64,000 nucleotides of DNA from JANNXQ01 sp038238555 (GTDB lineage: Bacteria > Verrucomicrobiota > Verrucomicrobiia > Chthoniobacterales > Chthoniobacteraceae). The position numbers and the translations under genes are program-made. The notes beneath the pieces were generated by a model. The model was not told the DNA's origin. It searched no databases and worked only from the letters and a program-made list of their open reading frames with translations. The DNA lies in contig JBBRXP010000007.1 of the NCBI GenBank assembly GCA_038238555.1, forward strand, positions 1-64,000, written 5' to 3'. Below, one piece after another: positions 62,618 to 64,000 of the stretch (position 1 is the first letter of the stretch; each line of letters starts with the position of its first letter).

Positions 62618-62728
62618 GAGTTGAGGGTTAAGAGTTGAGAGACCCCGCGGCGCCAAAGCGCTGTCGCGCGGAGCGCGCGCTCTTGCGGGGAAGCGGCGGA
62701 CTCTCAACACTCAACTCTCAACCCTCAA
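62612..62728. repeat. Paired heptamer arrays enclosing a GC-rich hairpin
   Basis: Left 62612-62639: AGTTGAG, AGTTGAG, GGTTAAG, AGTTGAG. Right 62701-62728: CTCTCAA, CACTCAA, CTCTCAA, CCCTCAA. In between, CCCCGC (62643-62648) pairs with GCGGGG (62685-62690). It lies between the MFS stop and exbD and could act as a terminator followed by an RNA leader. Confidence 0.88.
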
Positions 62729-62742
62729 CTTTTTTCGGCCCC

Positions 62743-63147
62743 GTGAAACTCGAGCGCACTCTCTCCCTGAGCCCCGCATTCTTCAGCGTTATTCCGCTCG
62801 TGAATGTGCTCTTCCTCGTTGTCGTATTTTTCTCGATGAGCTCGCGATTCGTTCTCCAGCCCGGCATGGCCGTCACGCTGCCGAGTTCGCCTTTCACGCT
62901 CGGCCCGCAGCGCGCCGCGCAGATCGTGACGGTGACCTCTGCGCCCGTGCCGGCGCTTTATTTTCACGATCGAAAAGTCACGCTCGCCGAATTCCGGCAG
63001 CAACTCACCGAGGGACGCGTGAACCAGCGCACCCTCATCGTGAAGGCCGACCGCGGCACTCCCTACGACCTCGCCGTACAGATCGTGAATGAAGGGCTCA
63101 AGCTCGGTTTCTCGGTCGTGCTCGCAGCCAATCCCGAGCGTCCATGA
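62743..63147 (+). CDS. ExbD/TolR-type biopolymer transport protein
   Basis: A 134-residue protein with one N-terminal membrane helix (FFSVIPLVNVLFLVVVFFSM) preceded by a short cytoplasmic part, then a periplasmic ExbD-like domain (KVTLAEFRQQLTEGRVNQRT, LIVKADRGTPYDLAVQIVNE, GLKLGFSVVLA). In the helix the proton-carrying Asp of ExbD/TolR is not seen in the expected place (PLVNVLFL). GTG start. No ExbB/MotA-like gene lies in the visible sequence. ATGA-coupled to the TonB-like gene. Confidence 0.85.
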   Translation: MKLERTLSLSPAFFSVIPLVNVLFLVVVFFSMSSRFVLQPGMAVTLPSSPFTLGPQRAAQIVTVTSAPVPALYFHDRKVTLAEFRQQLTEGRVNQRTLIVKADRGTPYDLAVQIVNEGLKLGFSVVLAANPERP

Positions 63148-63908
63148 AGTCTGGCGCGAGCAGCACGCAGCTCACCTTCCACTGGCCGGAACGCGAAGGT
63201 TTCTCGTGGCTGCTCTTTGGATTCGTGCTGCTGTCCTTTGCCGCGCACGCGGCGAGTTTTTTTCTTTTCCAAGTCGTCTATCCGCAGCGCGCCACGCTTC
63301 CGCGCCGCGCGCCGCAACTCCATCTGCTGGCCGGCGCCACGCCAGAAGAGCGCGCCATGATCGAGTGGATCGACGCCGCGGATCCCTCCCTCGTGGCAGG
63401 AGCCAACAGCGTGACGCCCGCCCACCTTCTCGACGTGGAATATCGCGCCTCCTTTGCCACCCCGCGCACCGCCCCGCGCGGTGTCGCCGAAGAGCGGAGC
63501 GGGGTGCAATTTCCGGCGGTGAAGAGTGCGCTCGCCATCATCCGCAGCGCCGATCCCAGCTCCCCAGTCCTGGCGCCCACGCCGCCGCCGCAGCCGACGC
63601 AGGTGCGCTTTTCCGCCGCCCTCGCCGGACGGCCGCTCGCGCAGGAGCCACATCTCGTTCCCGCGGTCAAAGCCACCGCGCCGTTGGAACCTTCCCGCTA
63701 CCTGATCGGCGTGAGCGACCGGGGCGAAGTGCGCTTTGTCTTTCTGCAAAGTTCCTCCGGCGATCCCGCGCTGGATGCCGAGGGCGCGACGCGGCTCGCC
63801 GGCACCGCCTTCGCTCCCGATCCCGCCTCGATCACTTGGGCGCACGCGATCATCACCTGGGGAGGCGACGCCTACTCCACTGAAATCAAAAATCTGAAAT
63901 CCCCGTGA
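63144..63908 (+). CDS. TonB-like energy-transducing protein
   Basis: A 254-residue protein with a short cytoplasmic start, one membrane helix (WLLFGFVLLSFAAHAASFFL), a proline-containing linker (PVLAPTPPPQPTQV) and a C-terminal domain with YLIGVSDRGEVRFVFLQSSS, GDPALDAEGATRLAGTAF, resembling the TonB C-terminal fold (xxGxVxxxxVxxSSGxxxLDxAA). The typical periplasmic Pro/Lys region is short. It is coupled to the ExbD gene and to the next gene by GTGA overlap, so a three-gene energy-transduction unit is likely. Confidence 0.75.
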   Translation: MKSGASSTQLTFHWPEREGFSWLLFGFVLLSFAAHAASFFLFQVVYPQRATLPRRAPQLHLLAGATPEERAMIEWIDAADPSLVAGANSVTPAHLLDVEYRASFATPRTAPRGVAEERSGVQFPAVKSALAIIRSADPSSPVLAPTPPPQPTQVRFSAALAGRPLAQEPHLVPAVKATAPLEPSRYLIGVSDRGEVRFVFLQSSSGDPALDAEGATRLAGTAFAPDPASITWAHAIITWGGDAYSTEIKNLKSP

Positions 63909-64000
63909 TCCGCGTCTCACTCAGTTACCTGGTGCTCTGCTACCTCGTGCTCATGCTCAGCCCGATCTTCTGCGCGTGGCTCTGGAGCGAGTGGCGGCGG
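63905..64000 (+). CDS. Unknown membrane protein, N-terminal fragment at window edge
   Basis: The first 32 codons of a gene cut by the window end. GTG start overlaps the TonB-like stop. The visible part is one strongly hydrophobic helix (LSYLVLCYLVLMLSPIFCAW) with a basic end (SEWRR). Too short to assign. Confidence 0.55.
   Translation, partial: MIRVSLSYLVLCYLVLMLSPIFCAWLWSEWRR

Overview
The window is about 64 kb of high-GC bacterial chromosome with no rRNA, CRISPR array or plasmid/phage backbone. The gene content points to Verrucomicrobiota, perhaps a soil, Chthoniobacter-like lineage. It holds three formylglycine sulfatases (one fused to a YHYH domain), a DUF1501 protein next to a DUF1549/DUF1553 cytochrome, ThuA and sialidase-like secreted proteins, an IspG with the Chlamydiae/Verrucomicrobia-style N-terminus, Gram-negative envelope genes (LptF/G, WecA-like, O-antigen ligase) and flagellar rod genes. 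Phylum-level assignment is inference from gene families only.

Layout. 1-1.3 kb: three tandem small paralogs, stop-start overlapped with each other and with ispG. 1.4-13.9 kb: a minus-strand run of secreted carbohydrate-related enzymes (sialidase-like, esterase, aldo/keto reductase, a 1004-aa glycosidase-like protein, sulfatase, ThuA, a concanavalin-like protein), interspersed with remnants: half of a ChaA antiporter, copies of two neighbouring gene tails, and a sialate O-acetylesterase split into two distant ends. 14-21.3 kb: surface polysaccharide genes (O-antigen ligase, WecA-like transferase), separated by an insertion that carries a chimeric sulfotransferase-like gene and a frameshifted gene. 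21.4-24.4 kb: sulfatase-YHYH fusion. 24.5-27.5 kb: TVP38, flavin disulfide reductase and TIGR04283-type glycosyltransferase. 27.5-28.7 kb: a pile of remnants around a broken IS4 transposase. 28.7-33.1 kb: sugar epimerase, cupin protein, hybrid histidine kinase. 33.4-36.8 kb: two toxin-antitoxin loci, one coupled to a DinG-type helicase. 36.8-42.6 kb: LptF/G, RidA, D-threonine aldolase-like enzyme, and divergent nagZ/namZ for peptidoglycan recycling. 42.8-46.8 kb: sulfatase, a GH43-like/BPL_N fusion and an esterase. 46.9 kb: tRNA-Val. 47-53.6 kb: lipase-maturation-factor protein, EVE protein, enolase-superfamily enzyme, serine hydrolase, DUF47 and Pit phosphate transport. 53.7-59.5 kb: ceramidase-like, DUF1501 and DUF1549/1553 genes. 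59.7-61.3 kb: flgB-flgC-fliE. 61.4-64 kb: MFS transporter, ExbD and a TonB-like protein.

Three general traits stand out. Four-base ATGA/GTGA overlaps between neighbouring genes are very common (at least 15). Many gene ends are duplicated or truncated. Intergenic regions carry an unusual repeat class: short arrays of about four 7-bp units whose sequence differs from locus to locus, often arranged as self-complementary pairs. That repeat class and the ispG-coupled paralog cluster are the two features I would examine first as possibly undescribed.
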